Origin: Streptomyces macrolidinus
Lineage (GTDB): Bacteria; Actinomycetota; Actinomycetes; Streptomycetales; Streptomycetaceae
Assembly: GCF_023887685.1 (NCBI RefSeq)
Contig: NZ_JAMWMR010000004.1
Span: forward strand, 62,001 to 126,000
Reading direction: 5' to 3'
DNA length: 64,000 nucleotides
In this document: positions 7,810 through 16,624 of the stretch, in pieces
Position numbering within the stretch: the stretch's first letter is position 1
Layout: each line of letters begins with the position of its first letter
The notes under the pieces: generated by a model
Told to the model about the DNA's origin: nothing
Seen by the model: the letters and a program-made list of their open reading frames with translations, nothing else
The model's database searches: none
Made by a program: the position numbers and the translations under genes

Positions 7810-8964
7810 CTACCGCTTGACGGCCTTCAACACCACGAACTTCGCGTCGCTCGCGACCAGTTCGCAGGCACCGAACAGACGGCGCAGCGTGACGTGATAG
7901 CCCAGATGACGGTTGCCGATCACCCACAGCTCGCCGCCCGGCCGCAGGGCGCGCCGCGCCCCGGTGAACATGCGCCGGGCCGTGGCGTCCGTCGTCGCCT
8001 GATGGGAGTGGAACGGCGGGTTGTTGAGGACGAGGTCGACGCTTCCGTCGGGCACGCCCGCCAGCCCGTCGCCCACCCGGAACTCCGCCGCCCCGTCCGC
8101 GTTCTCCCGGTAGGTGGCCTCGGCCGAGGCCACCGCCTGGTACGACTCGTCGACGAACAACACCTCCGCTTCGGGGTGGGTCAGCGCGGCGGCCAGACCG
8201 ACGATCCCGTTGCCGCAGCCGAGGTCAACGATCCGCTCGGCGCCCCGGTCGTGCGGCAGGTGCCGCAGGAAGAACCGGGTGCCGATGTCGAGGCGGTCGG
8301 CGCAGAAGACGCCCGCGTGGTTGGTGACGGTCCGGCCGGACAACGGGCCGATGCCGTCGGGAAGTCGATAGCGGTACGGCCAGGGGCTGGTGCCCCGCTC
8401 CCGCTCCCGCTCCGGGTCGGGGGTGCAGAAGATGAGCCGGGCCTTCTGCTCGGCGAGCGAGGTACGGGTCGGGCCGAGGATGCGCTCGAACAGCTTCAGC
8501 GTCGAGGTGTGGATCTCCTTGACCATCCCGGTGCCGACGATCACCGTCCCCTCGTGCACCGCGGGCGCCAGCCGGTGCAACTGGTCCTCCAGCAGCGCGA
8601 GGCTCTTCGGCACCCGGACGAGCAGGACGTCGATACGGTCGGGGGGCGCGTCCTGGGTGGTGAGCAGGCGCACCGCATCGCTGTCCACGTCCACGCCGCT
8701 GCGCCGGAGGTTCGCGCGGGTGGCCTCGTGGGCCAGGAACGAGTCGGTGATCTGGATCGGCCGGTGGGCCGCGAGCGCCGTGGTGAGCGCGCCCCACCGG
8801 TCACCGAGGATGACCACCGTGCCGTTCGACAGGGTGCCGCTCGCGGCCAGGTGCCGCAGCAGATACGCGTCGGAGGCGTCCCAGGCGCGCAGCCGGTCAC
8901 GGGGATCCTCGGGGAAACGGGTCAGCGCGTACGCGCCCCACGGCGTGGTCATACGGTCGTTCAT
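7810..8964 (-). CDS. RlmG-like methyltransferase (23S rRNA G1835-N2 type)
   Basis: A 384-aa protein with the duplicated methyltransferase layout of RlmG/RsmC. The N-terminal half is a degenerate fold (WDASDAYLLRHL). The C-terminal half is catalytic: IVDLGCGNGIVGLAAAL binds S-adenosylmethionine, VLFVDES is the acidic loop, and LNNPPFHSHQATTD holds the NPPF motif of N6/N2 base methylases. The end (GYHVTLRRLFGACELVASDAKFVVL) is characteristic of RlmG. The likely substrate is the exocyclic N2 of a 23S rRNA guanine. Start ATG 8964; TAGCCT nine bases upstream could be a -10 box. It is divergent from an AlkB-like gene. Confidence 0.82.
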   Translation of the reverse strand: MNDRMTTPWGAYALTRFPEDPRDRLRAWDASDAYLLRHLAASGTLSNGTVVILGDRWGALTTALAAHRPIQITDSFLAHEATRANLRRSGVDVDSDAVRLLTTQDAPPDRIDVLLVRVPKSLALLEDQLHRLAPAVHEGTVIVGTGMVKEIHTSTLKLFERILGPTRTSLAEQKARLIFCTPDPERERERGTSPWPYRYRLPDGIGPLSGRTVTNHAGVFCADRLDIGTRFFLRHLPHDRGAERIVDLGCGNGIVGLAAALTHPEAEVLFVDESYQAVASAEATYRENADGAAEFRVGDGLAGVPDGSVDLVLNNPPFHSHQATTDATARRMFTGARRALRPGGELWVIGNRHLGYHVTLRRLFGACELVASDAKFVVLKAVKR

Positions 8965-9038
8965 CGTGCGTCCAGGCTATGCGACCGGGGAGAAGGGCCG
9001 GGCACCCGCCTGGCTGTGGGGTACGTGATGATGGGGTG

Positions 9039-9689
9039 ATGGACGCCGAGCTGTTCCCGCGAAGCCGCAGGGAGATCACGCCGGGCGCGGTCCATGTGCC
9101 GGACTGGCTGGACGCGGACCGCCAACGGCGCCTCCTCGAAGCCTGCCGGGAATGGGCCAGGCCGCCCGCCGGTCTGCGTACGGTGCGCACTCCCGGCGGC
9201 GGCACCATGACCGCCCGGCAGGTCTGCCTCGGCCGGCACTGGTATCCGTACGGATACGCCCGCACGGCCGTCGACGGCGACGGCGCCCCCGTCAAGCCGA
9301 TGCCCGACCGGCTGGCCGCCCTCGGCCGTGAGGCGGTCCGGGCCGCGCTCGGCCCCCGGGCGGTGCCCGCCGAGCCGTACGACATCGCGCTGATCAACTT
9401 CTATGACGCGGATGCCCACATGGGCATGCACCGTGACAGCGACGAGAAGTCGGACGCCCCCGTCGTCTCCCTCACCCTCGGCGACTCCTGCGTCTTCCGC
9501 TTCGGCAACACCCGGACCCGGACGCGTCCGTACACGGACGTCGAACTGCGCAGCGGGGACCTGTTCGTCTTCGGCGGCGCGGCACGGCTCGCCTACCACG
9601 GGGTGCCGCGCGTGCATCCGGGAACGGCGCCGCCCGAGCTGGGGCTGACGGGGCGGCTGAACATCACGCTGCGGGTCAGCGGCCTGTGA
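9039..9689 (+). CDS. AlkB-like 2-oxoglutarate/Fe(II)-dependent dioxygenase
   Basis: A 216-aa oxidative demethylase of the AlkB family, repairing N1-methyladenine and N3-methylcytosine lesions or acting on RNA. Iron ligands and cofactor residues are visible: LINFYDADAHMGMHRDSDE contains the HxD pair, VSLTLGDSCVFRFGN follows, DLFVFGGAARLAYHGV supplies the distal His, and RLNITLRVSGL holds the Arg residues that bind 2-oxoglutarate. TARQVCLGRHWYPYGYARTAVD matches the substrate lid of the bacterial proteins. The ATG at 9039 is chosen over upstream in-frame codons because the similarity begins at MDAELFPR. Divergent from the RlmG-like gene, so two nucleic-acid-methylation enzymes share one intergenic region. 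Confidence 0.87.
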   Translation: MDAELFPRSRREITPGAVHVPDWLDADRQRRLLEACREWARPPAGLRTVRTPGGGTMTARQVCLGRHWYPYGYARTAVDGDGAPVKPMPDRLAALGREAVRAALGPRAVPAEPYDIALINFYDADAHMGMHRDSDEKSDAPVVSLTLGDSCVFRFGNTRTRTRPYTDVELRSGDLFVFGGAARLAYHGVPRVHPGTAPPELGLTGRLNITLRVSGL

Positions 9690-9768
9690 CCGGCCTCGGA
9701 AGGGACGGGCGGGAAGGGATGAGCGGTCCGGGATCGTCCCTGGTAGGGATCATGGGAGACTCGCCCTC

Positions 9769-10995
9769 ATGAACGGAAAGGCGGGCCCCCGCGCGGCGAC
9801 CACACGGACGCGGCTGGACCGGGGGCGCGGGGCGCTCGGACCCGCGTTGGAGCTGGTGCACACCGGACGTGCGCCGACGCGTGCCGTGCTCACGGCGGAA
9901 CTGGGCATCACCCGGGCCACCGCCGGAGCGGTCGCCGCCGAGTTGGCGGCGCTCGGGCTGATCCGGGTCGACGCGCACCCGAACGCGGCCGGTGCGCAGG
10001 GCCGCCCCTCGCACCGGCTGGAGGTCGCCGAGGACGGGCCCGTCGCGCTCGCCGCCCAGGTGCACGCCGACGGCTTCCGGGCCGCGCTCGTCGGGCTCGG
10101 CGGCCGGATCGTGGCGACCGCGCCCGGCTGCGGGACCGTCGGCGCCGACCCGGCGAAGGTGCTCGGCTCGGTGGTCGAGGCGGGCGCCGAACTGCTGCGG
10201 CAGACCGGGCGGCGCTGTGTGGGCGCCGGGCTCGCCGTGCCGTCCGCGGTCACCGAACCCGAGGGCCTCGCGCTCAACCCCCTGCATCTGGACTGGTCGG
10301 CGGGCGCGCCCGTGCGCGAGGTGTTCGCCGAGCGGGTGCGGGCCGCGGGCATCACCGGGCCCGTCTTCGCCGCCAACGACATCAACCTGGCCGCGCTCGC
10401 CGAGCACCGGCACGGCGCGGGCCGCGGCTCCCGCCAGTTGCTGTGCGTGGCCACCGGGCACCGGGGTGTCGGTGGTGCGCTGGTGCTCGACGGCCGTCTG
10501 CACACGGGCAGTTCGGGGCTGGCCCTGGAGGTGGGGCACCTCACCGTCCGTCCCGAGGGGCACCCCTGTCACTGCGGCAGCCGCGGCTGTCTGGACGTGG
10601 AGACGGACCCGCCCGCGTTCCTCATGGCGGCCGGCCGCGCCGAAGGCCCCGAGGTCTCACAGCTCCAGCAGGCGGTCGACCTGATCCGTACGCGCTATCC
10701 GGCCGACCCGGCGGTGCGCACCGCCGTCGAGAAGCTGATCGAGCGGCTGGGCCTCGGTCTCGCCGGGCTGGTCAACATCCTCAACCCCGACCGCATCATC
10801 CTCGGCGGGCTGCACCGCGCTCTGTTCGAGGCCGCCCCCGAGCGGCTGCGCGCCGTCGTCGCCGACCGGAGCCTGTGGGGCCGCAGCGGCGGCGTCCCCA
10901 TCCTCGCCTGCACGCTGGACCACAGCAGTCTGGTGGGCGCGGCCGAGGTGGCCTGGCAGCCCGTGCTGGACGATCCGCTGGCGGCACTGACCTGA
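9769..10995 (+). CDS. ROK family transcriptional regulator / sugar kinase-like protein
   Basis: A 408-aa ROK protein. The N-terminal winged helix (LELVHTGRAPTRAVLTAELG, TRATAGAVAAELAALGLI) places it with NagC/Mlc/XylR-type regulators. The kinase-fold body carries PSHRLEV, AGLAVPSAVTE and a degenerate zinc-binding motif HPCHCGSRGCLDVETDPPAF, the ROK signature with its HxxxC and CxCxxxxC ligands. FAANDINLAALAEHRHGAGR is the sugar-binding loop. Whether it retains glucokinase activity cannot be told. It stands alone between the AlkB gene and the phosphoesterase. The start ATG at 9769 follows GAGACT by seven bases, with no clear ribosome site. Confidence 0.87.
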   Translation: MNGKAGPRAATTRTRLDRGRGALGPALELVHTGRAPTRAVLTAELGITRATAGAVAAELAALGLIRVDAHPNAAGAQGRPSHRLEVAEDGPVALAAQVHADGFRAALVGLGGRIVATAPGCGTVGADPAKVLGSVVEAGAELLRQTGRRCVGAGLAVPSAVTEPEGLALNPLHLDWSAGAPVREVFAERVRAAGITGPVFAANDINLAALAEHRHGAGRGSRQLLCVATGHRGVGGALVLDGRLHTGSSGLALEVGHLTVRPEGHPCHCGSRGCLDVETDPPAFLMAAGRAEGPEVSQLQQAVDLIRTRYPADPAVRTAVEKLIERLGLGLAGLVNILNPDRIILGGLHRALFEAAPERLRAVVADRSLWGRSGGVPILACTLDHSSLVGAAEVAWQPVLDDPLAALT

Positions 10996-11125
10996 GCGCA
11001 ACGGGTCTACGGCACACGGATGTTGGCGATAACAGATGGTCCGCCCCCTTTCTCCTCATCGGACACATGTTCACCATCAGTCTCTGATTTGCCCCGCACG
11101 GTCTGGGCAGAGAATGATCGGCGGC

Positions 11126-11145
11126 CCGTCAGGATGATCTGACGG
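11126..11145. promoter_or_regulatory. 7-bp inverted repeat upstream of the phosphoesterase gene
   Basis: CCGTCAG-GATGAT-CTGACGG at 11126-11145 is a perfect dyad 43 bases before the phosphoesterase start. It may be an operator or a hairpin in the 5' leader. A single GTTCACC at 11069-11075 resembles a PHO-box unit, but the neighbouring 11-bp units do not match. Confidence 0.4.
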
Positions 11146-11188
11146 TCCGTCACTTCGTGAGTTCTCGCGCTCGACAAGGGGGCAAAGA

Positions 11189-12616
11189 GTGGCTGAGTTG
11201 ACGCGTCGTAGACTTCTGGGTTCGGCCGCGGGCGCGCTGGGCGGCGCCGCGGCGCTCTCCCTTCTTCCACCGAGTGTCCAGAAGGCCGTTGCCGCCGAGC
11301 CGCCCCGGCGCGGCTCGTTGAACGAGATCGAGCACGTCGTCCTGCTGATGCAGGAGAACCGTTCGTTCGACCACTACTTCGGCACTCTGGCGGGGGTCCG
11401 GGGCTTCGACGACCCGCGCGCCCTCAAGCTGGCGGGCGGACGGTCCGTGTTCTACCAGCCCGATGCCGAGAACCCGAAGGGCTATCTGCTGCCCTTCCAT
11501 CTCGACACCCATACCTCGAACGCGCAGGCCATCCCGTCCACCAGCCATGCCTGGTCCGTGCAGCACCAGGCGTGGAACGGCGGCAAGATGGACCAGTGGC
11601 TGCCCGCCCACCGCAAGGCCGACGGGGTCAACGGGCCCTATGTGATGGGGTATTACACACGCGAGGACATCCCGTTCCAGTTCGCCCTCGCCGAGACCTT
11701 CACCATCTGCGATCACTCCTACTGCTCGGTGCTCGGCCCCACGTGGCCCAACCGCCTGATGTGGATGACCGGTTCGATCGACCCGGGCGGCACCCGGGGC
11801 GGTCCGGTCATCAGCAACGCCGCGCCGACTCCGTACCGTTGGACGACGTATGCCGAACGACTCCAGGCGGCGGGCGTCAGTTGGAAGGTGTACCAGCAGA
11901 ACGACAACTACGGCTGCAACATGCTCGAACGGTTCGCCGCGTTCAAGAACGCCAAGCCGGGCTCCGAGCTGTACGAGCGCGGCGTACGCCCGCAGCCCGA
12001 GGGTACGTTCGAGGACGACGCCCGCGCTGATCGTCTCCCGGCGGTGAGTTGGCTCATCCCGACGAGCCTGCAGTCGGAGCACCCCGACTATCTTCCGGCG
12101 GCCGGTGCCGACTTCGTGGCCTCGAAGATCGAGGCGATCGCGTCGAACCCGAAGGTGTGGCGCAAGACCGCCTTCATCCTCAGCTACGACGAGAACGACG
12201 GCCTGTTCGACCACGTGGCCCCGCCGACCGCACCGCCCGGTACCCCGGACGAGTACATCCAGGGCCAGCCGATCGGCGCCGGGTTCCGCGTCCCGACCCT
12301 CATCATCTCGCCCTGGACGGTGGGTGGTTGGGTCGCCTCCGAGGCCTTCGACCACACCTCCGCCCTGCGGTTCCTGGAGCGGTTCACCGGGGTGGCGGAG
12401 CCGAACATCAGCGCGTGGCGGCGCCGTACCTTCGGCGACCTCACGAGCGCCTTCCGCTTCCGCGACGCCGGCTCCCGCCCGCCCGCGCTCCCCGACGACA
12501 CCGCCGAGCAGTTGACAAGGGCGAAGGCGGAGGCGGCGAAGCTGCCGAAGCCGACGTTCCCGGGCGCGGCGCAGACCGTCCCGCACCAGGAGAAGGGCCG
12601 TCGTCGGCGCGTGTGA
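11189..12616 (+). CDS. Tat-exported phosphoesterase, phospholipase C / AcpA family
   Basis: A 475-aa secreted phosphoesterase of the phosphocholine-preferring phospholipase C / acid phosphatase AcpA family. The N-terminus has a twin-arginine signal (TRRRLLGSAAGALGG, then AVAAEPP). The catalytic domain shows EHVVLLMQENRSFDHYFGTL, TRSTSHAW-type loops, DHSYCSVLGPTWPNRL, SEHPDYLPAAG and YDENDGLFDHVAPPTAP, which hold the metal and nucleophile residues. At 475 aa it lacks the C-terminal DUF756 repeats of the roughly 690-aa haemolytic enzymes, so it is the short form. The GTG at 11189 follows AAGGGGGC. Phosphate scavenging from phospholipids is the likely role; PhoP control is plausible but not shown. 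Confidence 0.88.
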   Translation: MAELTRRRLLGSAAGALGGAAALSLLPPSVQKAVAAEPPRRGSLNEIEHVVLLMQENRSFDHYFGTLAGVRGFDDPRALKLAGGRSVFYQPDAENPKGYLLPFHLDTHTSNAQAIPSTSHAWSVQHQAWNGGKMDQWLPAHRKADGVNGPYVMGYYTREDIPFQFALAETFTICDHSYCSVLGPTWPNRLMWMTGSIDPGGTRGGPVISNAAPTPYRWTTYAERLQAAGVSWKVYQQNDNYGCNMLERFAAFKNAKPGSELYERGVRPQPEGTFEDDARADRLPAVSWLIPTSLQSEHPDYLPAAGADFVASKIEAIASNPKVWRKTAFILSYDENDGLFDHVAPPTAPPGTPDEYIQGQPIGAGFRVPTLIISPWTVGGWVASEAFDHTSALRFLERFTGVAEPNISAWRRRTFGDLTSAFRFRDAGSRPPALPDDTAEQLTRAKAEAAKLPKPTFPGAAQTVPHQEKGRRRRV

Positions 12617-12666
12617 CCACTGAGTGACGTGTGGCCCCTGAGTGGCCTGTGGCCTCTGAGCGCCCT
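12613..12666 (+). repeat. 18-bp tandem repeat, three copies, starting at the phosphoesterase stop codon
   Basis: Units 12613-12630, 12631-12648 and 12649-12666 share GTGRCC-N-CTGAGTGRC-like sequence (for example GTGGCCCCTGAGTGGCCT). The first overlaps the TGA stop (12614-12616). They fill most of the space before the convergent ATP-binding protein gene. Confidence 0.7.
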
Positions 12667-12702
12667 GGCGAGGCGCGTCACGCGAAGGTGCTCACCGCCC
12701 GG

Positions 12703-13245
12703 TCAGCCGACGACGGCGGACCGGGCGGGAGCGTGACGCGGCCGATGATCGTCGACCGCGTGTCCCGGGGCGGGCGGCTCCAGCGCCAGGTCGTACGGGG
12801 TGACACCGTCGTACGGGGTGACACCGCGTATCGGCCTGGTCGGGGTGGAGACGCGCGCCGGAAGCGTGAACCAGACGACCTTGCCCGAGTCGCCGTCCGG
12901 TTGCGCTCCCCAACTGTCGGCCACCGCCGCGACCATCGCGAGCCCGCGTCCGCAGGTGGCGGAGAGATCCACCTCGCGCACCACCGGCAGGCGAGGGTCG
13001 TGGTCGTGCACGGAGACGGTCAGCCGGTCGAGCAGCAGTTCCATCTCCACGGTGCAGGTCTTGTCGGGCCGGGCATGCAGGTGGACGTTGGTCAACAGCT
13101 CCGTCACACCGAGCGCCGCCCGGTCGATCAACGGATCGAGATGCCAGTAGCGCAAGTGCGCCGATACGATTCTGCGGACCTGACCGATCCGCGACGGCAG
13201 GGCTTGGAGCTCCACCGTGTACTGCCTGCTTGGCTGGCTGATCAC
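12703..13245 (-). CDS. ATP-binding protein, anti-sigma regulatory factor-like (HATPase_c_2)
   Basis: A 180-aa histidine-kinase-like ATPase domain protein, common in streptomycetes as SpoIIAB/RsbW-type regulators. VTELLTNVHLHA is the N box, DHDPRLP the G1 box, and GRGLAMVAAVADSWG the G2 box. The GTG at 13245 (VISQPSRQYTVELQALPSRIGQVRRIVSA) is chosen because GGGGAG lies nine bases upstream and homologous proteins begin there; the frame extends to 13371 without support. The last 25 residues are Pro-rich and include a duplicated GVTPYD from an 18-bp direct repeat near 12800. No sigma factor partner is adjacent. Confidence 0.85.
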   Translation of the reverse strand: MISQPSRQYTVELQALPSRIGQVRRIVSAHLRYWHLDPLIDRAALGVTELLTNVHLHARPDKTCTVEMELLLDRLTVSVHDHDPRLPVVREVDLSATCGRGLAMVAAVADSWGAQPDGDSGKVVWFTLPARVSTPTRPIRGVTPYDGVTPYDLALEPPAPGHAVDDHRPRHAPARSAVVG

Positions 13246-13517
13246 GGCTGCGACTCCCCGAATTGAGGTCCGGAAGAAGACGGAGAACGGATCCAGCAGG
13301 ATGGCCGGACATGCATGCCGCCTGCTGTGCGGCTGAGTGCTCCGGCCGCCTGGTGCGGAACGGCTTCGCACGAGGGCCGCCCGCTGTCCTGACCGGCGGG
13401 CTGGTTCTTCAGCGTGATCGCCGGTAAACCCAGAGTGATGTGAGACCAGCGTGACCTATGCGATGGTGTCCCGCAACTCGCGTGAGACGACAGGCGTCCG
13501 TGCCCGCCCGCGCTCCG

Positions 13518-13841
13518 TCAACCGCCGTGCCCGGCCGCCCTGCGCACCGCCTCGATGAACCGCCGCGCCGAAGGGGGCCCCGACTGTCCCGGCGAGGGGT
13601 CGCGGTCGCCGAGCGTCAGTGAGTAGCGGGTGCCGTTGAGATCGGCCAACGCCTTGTCCTCCGGCGCGAACCACGGCCTCGACGCGCGCACCGCCTGGAC
13701 CGGCGCGCTGTCGATCTCGCTGCCGTAGCTGGTGAGCAGCCGCAGCCTGCCGTCACTGATCCGCACCTGCCCGGCCCGGGTGAGCGACCGCAGCCTCTTC
13801 CCGATCCGCACACCCGTGGCCGTGAACTCCGGTTCCGCCAT
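13518..13841 (-). CDS. Conserved hypothetical protein
   Basis: A 107-aa soluble protein (MAEPEFTATGVRIGKRLRSL... to ...RRAAGHGG). I do not recognise a family. It is predicted mixed alpha/beta, with VRISDGRLRLLTSYG and SEIDSAPVQAVRAS followed by RYSLTLGDRD, the alternation of strands seen in small PH-like or DUF barrels. The ATG at 13841 has AAGGGGGCGG upstream. The reading frame shows normal GC-rich codon use, which supports a real gene. It is isolated, with 442 bp upstream before the divergent PLP enzyme. Confidence 0.55.
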   Translation of the reverse strand: MAEPEFTATGVRIGKRLRSLTRAGQVRISDGRLRLLTSYGSEIDSAPVQAVRASRPWFAPEDKALADLNGTRYSLTLGDRDPSPGQSGPPSARRFIEAVRRAAGHGG

Positions 13842-14283
13842 GATGTCCGCCCCCTTGCGCCTTCGGCTGTGCCCGGTCCGGATCCGCGGTGGGACACGAT
13901 CCGGCACGGCCCGATCGAGTTCGCTCGCGTCCAGTCTGCACCCCGTACGGGCCCGTGTCCCGCGCGGGTTCCGTCGGCCCGATCGTCGTCCTGTGCCGTG
14001 CGGTGTGCCCGATCGTCGTCCCGTGCCGTGCAGTGTGCCCGGACCCGGCGCCGGGCACCAGTGCGCACGACGGGGTCACACCGGGCGCTCGGGCGCACAC
14101 GCGTGGACGCGCCCCCGCCCCGGCCTGCCGCACGCCCGCCGCGATCGCCGCACGCCGCAGGAACACCTTTGAGCCGCCCAAAGCATCGTTTATGCAAACA
14201 GGAATTGCGCCAAGCCCTGCTTATCATCAAGCTGTCCGACCGCGCGAACACGGCGTAGCCGCATTCCCGTAAGGAGCCCTGGC
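13842..14283. other. Intergenic region between divergent genes
   Basis: No gene is recognised here. It holds a 30-bp tandem duplication (13978-14037) and an AT-richer stretch near 14170-14240, where the Cds1-like promoter probably lies. GCAA and TTGC flank seven bases at about 14183-14198. A good ribosome site (AAGGAG) precedes the GTG at 14284. Confidence 0.5.
13978..14037 (+). repeat. 30-bp tandem duplication
   Basis: Units 13978-14007 and 14008-14037 (beginning GCCCGATCGTCGTCC) differ at only about three positions. Intergenic; no function is apparent. Confidence 0.65.
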
Positions 14284-15417
14284 GTGAGCACTCCCCGGCC
14301 GACCCAGCCGACCCACTGCGGTGGGACCCTCGACGTCGACCGCAGCGACGCGGAGTACCGGGCCTGGCTCAAGGAGGCCGTCCGCAAGGTCCGGGCCGAC
14401 GCCAACCGCTCGGCCGACACTCACCTGCTGCGCTTCCCGTTGCCCGAGCACTGGGGCATCGACCTCTACCTCAAGGACGAGTCGACCCACCCCACCGGCA
14501 GCCTCAAGCACCGCCTGGCCCGCTCCCTGTTCCTGTACGGCCTGTGCAACGGCTGGATCCGCCCGGACCGCCCGGTGATCGAGGCCTCCAGCGGCTCCAC
14601 GGCCGTCTCCGAGGCCTACTTCGCGAAGCTCATCGGCGTGCCGTTCATCGCGGTCATGCCGCGTACGACGAGCGCCGAGAAGTGCCGCCTCATCGAATTC
14701 CACGGCGGGCGGTGCCACTTCGTGGACGACTCGCGCAAGATGTACGAGGCCTCGGCCGCCCTCGCGGCGGAGACCGGCGGCCATTACATGGACCAGTTCA
14801 CCTACGCGGAACGGGCCACGGACTGGCGCGGGAACAACAACATCGCCGAATCCATCTTCCGCCAGTTGGAGTTGGAGCGCTTCCCCGAGCCCGCCTGGAT
14901 CGTCGCCACGGCAGGCACCGGCGGCACCTCGGCGACCATCGCCCGCTACGCCCACTCCATGCAGTACGACACCCGCGTGTGCGTCGCCGACCCCGAGAAC
15001 TCGTGCTTCTTCGAGGGATGGACGGCCGGTGATCTCGATGTCACGTGCGAGCGCGGCTCGCGTATCGAGGGCATCGGCCGGCCCCGGATGGAGCCCAGCT
15101 TCGTACCGGCCGCCATCGACCGGATGATGAAGGTCCCGGACGCCGCCACCGTCGCCGCGCTCCGGGCCCTCGAAGCGGCCATCGGCCGCAAGGCGGGCGG
15201 CTCGACCGGCACGGGCCTGTGGAGCGCGCTGAAGATCGTCGCGGAGATGGTCGCCTACGGCCGCACGGGCAGCGTGGTGACCCTGCTGTGCGACTCCGGC
15301 GACCGCTACCTGGACAAGTACTACTCGGACGCGTGGCTCGCCGAGCAAGGCCTGGACATCACCCCGTACACGGCGGCGATCGAGTCGCTGCTGGCGACGG
15401 GGGTGTGGCCGGACTGA
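14284..15417 (+). CDS. PLP-dependent cysteine synthase-family protein (Cds1-like cysteine desulfhydrase)
   Basis: A 377-aa fold-type II PLP enzyme. The Schiff-base lysine is in [30 protein letters not shown] and [17 protein letters not shown] bind substrate and the cofactor phosphate; [17 protein letters not shown] closes the site. Sequence and length resemble mycobacterial Cds1, which releases H2S from cysteine, more than true CysK/CysM, whose TSGNTG loop is here SSGSTA. The cofactor is cytosolic and the product probably sulfide, pyruvate and ammonia. GTG 14284 follows AAGGAGCCCTGGC. It is convergent with a DeoR-family gene 35 bp downstream. Cystathionine- or serine-type substrates remain possible. 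Confidence 0.8.
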   Translation: MSTPRPTQPTHCGGTLDVDRSDAEYRAWLKEAVRKVRADANRSADTHLLRFPLPEHWGIDLYLKDESTHPTGSLKHRLARSLFLYGLCNGWIRPDRPVIEASSGSTAVSEAYFAKLIGVPFIAVMPRTTSAEKCRLIEFHGGRCHFVDDSRKMYEASAALAAETGGHYMDQFTYAERATDWRGNNNIAESIFRQLELERFPEPAWIVATAGTGGTSATIARYAHSMQYDTRVCVADPENSCFFEGWTAGDLDVTCERGSRIEGIGRPRMEPSFVPAAIDRMMKVPDAATVAALRALEAAIGRKAGGSTGTGLWSALKIVAEMVAYGRTGSVVTLLCDSGDRYLDKYYSDAWLAEQGLDITPYTAAIESLLATGVWPD

Positions 15418-15452
15418 CGACCGGCCCTCGGCCCGACGGCCGGACCGGTCAC

Positions 15453-16319
15453 TCAGGCGCCCGTAGCTTCCCCGGACTCTCCGGACTCTCCGGGCTCGCC
15501 GGGTTCCCCGGGCTCTCCGGCGATCACGAGCTGCCTGAGGTGGTCCGAGACCTCCGCCCGCGCCTCGGCCGGCAGTCCGGCGTCGGTCACCAGCGTGTCG
15601 ACCTGCTCCAGCGCAGCGAACGAACTCAGGCCCACCGTGCCCCACTTGGTGTGGTCGGCGACCACCACGACCCGCCGCGCCGACTGCACGAGCCGCCGGT
15701 TGGTCTCGGCCTCCGCCAGGTTCGGCGTCGACAGGCCCGCCTCGACCGATATGCCGTGCACCCCGAGGAACAGCACGTCGAAGTGGAGCGAGGCGATCGC
15801 CTGGTCGGCCACGGGTCCCACCAGCGAGTCGGACGGCGTCCGCACCCCGCCGGTCAGCACCACCGTGGCCGCGCCCTGCCGTTGGCCCGAGGTGCGCTGC
15901 GCCGAGTGGAAGACATCGGCCACGCGCACCGAGTTGGTGACGACGGTCAGATCCGGTACGTCGAGGAGGTGTTGGGCCAGCGCGAACGTCGTCGTCCCGC
16001 CGGACAGCGCGATCGCCCTGCCCGGCGCGACCAGTTCGGCCGCGGCCCGCGCGATGTCCTCCTTGGCCGTCAGCTCCAGGCCCGACTTGGCCTCGAACCC
16101 CGGCTCGTGCGTACTGGCCTCGACCACCGGCACCGCGCCGCCGTGCACCTTCGCCAGCATCCCCTGGCGGGCTAGCGCGTCGAGATCGCGACGGATCGTC
16201 ATGTCGGAGACGTTGAGCTTGCGCGTCAGCTCGTTCACGCGGACACCGCCGCGCCGCCGCACCTCGTCCAGGATCAGGGCACGGCGCTGCTCCGCGAGGA
16301 GGTGCTGATTCTCACTCAC
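15453..16319 (-). CDS. DeoR family transcriptional regulator
   Basis: A 288-aa repressor of the GlpR/FruR type. The winged helix (RRALILDEVRRRGGVRVNEL, SDMTIRRDLDALARQGML, KVHGGAV) precedes the DeoRC sugar-phosphate domain (LSGGTTTFALAQHL, VVTNSVRVADVF, LTGGVRTPSDSLVGP, FLGVHGISVEAGLSTPN, VVVADHTKWG). GTG 16319 is preferred because GGAGCGGA lies directly upstream; the ATGs at 16340 and 16349 lack a ribosome site. The protein ends in a repeated GEP/SGE tail from 9-bp repeats. The target is unknown: no sugar genes are adjacent, and the divergent neighbour is a membrane lipase-like protein. Confidence 0.85.
   Translation of the reverse strand: MSENQHLLAEQRRALILDEVRRRGGVRVNELTRKLNVSDMTIRRDLDALARQGMLAKVHGGAVPVVEASTHEPGFEAKSGLELTAKEDIARAAAELVAPGRAIALSGGTTTFALAQHLLDVPDLTVVTNSVRVADVFHSAQRTSGQRQGAATVVLTGGVRTPSDSLVGPVADQAIASLHFDVLFLGVHGISVEAGLSTPNLAEAETNRRLVQSARRVVVVADHTKWGTVGLSSFAALEQVDTLVTDAGLPAEARAEVSDHLRQLVIAGEPGEPGEPGESGESGEATGA
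15472..15516 (-). repeat. 9-bp tandem repeats encoding a (G-E-P/S)n tail
   Basis: Five 9-bp units (CCGGACTCT/CCGGGCTCG types on the plus strand) lie near the 3' end of the DeoR gene and encode GEPGEPGEPGESGESGE. Confidence 0.7.
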
Positions 16320-16624
16320 GTCCGCTCCGCTCCCATTCATCCGATTCATGCCCGATACTTCGTGGCACAGCGGCTCCGACGAGACCATGTCCCGCCGTCC
16401 TTGCCGAGGAAGCCTCATCCTCGCACGCGCCGTCCCCCATCGCGCCACCGCCCATGCCTCCGGGAGCCACCCCGGCGAGCCACCGCGGTCGAAGCACGGA
16501 CCGCTTTCCGCCATCCGTCACACATATCGGGGAGATTTGCGGGGCAACAGGTGTGCACCCCCACGAGAGCGGAGATCCTGTGCCTGCGCATGCCGTACCG
16601 TCCGCGCGCGGGGGATGCAGACCA
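16320..16624. other. Divergent intergenic region
   Basis: Between the DeoR regulator and the membrane lipase-like gene. The plus frame is open from an ATG at 16454, but codon content and the position of the ribosome site favour GTG 16625. I see no clear dyad; promoters for both genes must lie here. Confidence 0.4.

Noticed and set aside
11069..11075. PHO-box-like GTTCACC upstream of the phosphoesterase
   Set aside because: A PHO box needs at least two units at 11-bp spacing; the neighbours at 11058 and 11080 do not match.
15472..15516. Collagen-like protein because of the (G-E-P)n tail
   Set aside because: Only five short units at the end of a DeoR regulator, encoded by a 9-bp DNA repeat; too short for a triple helix.
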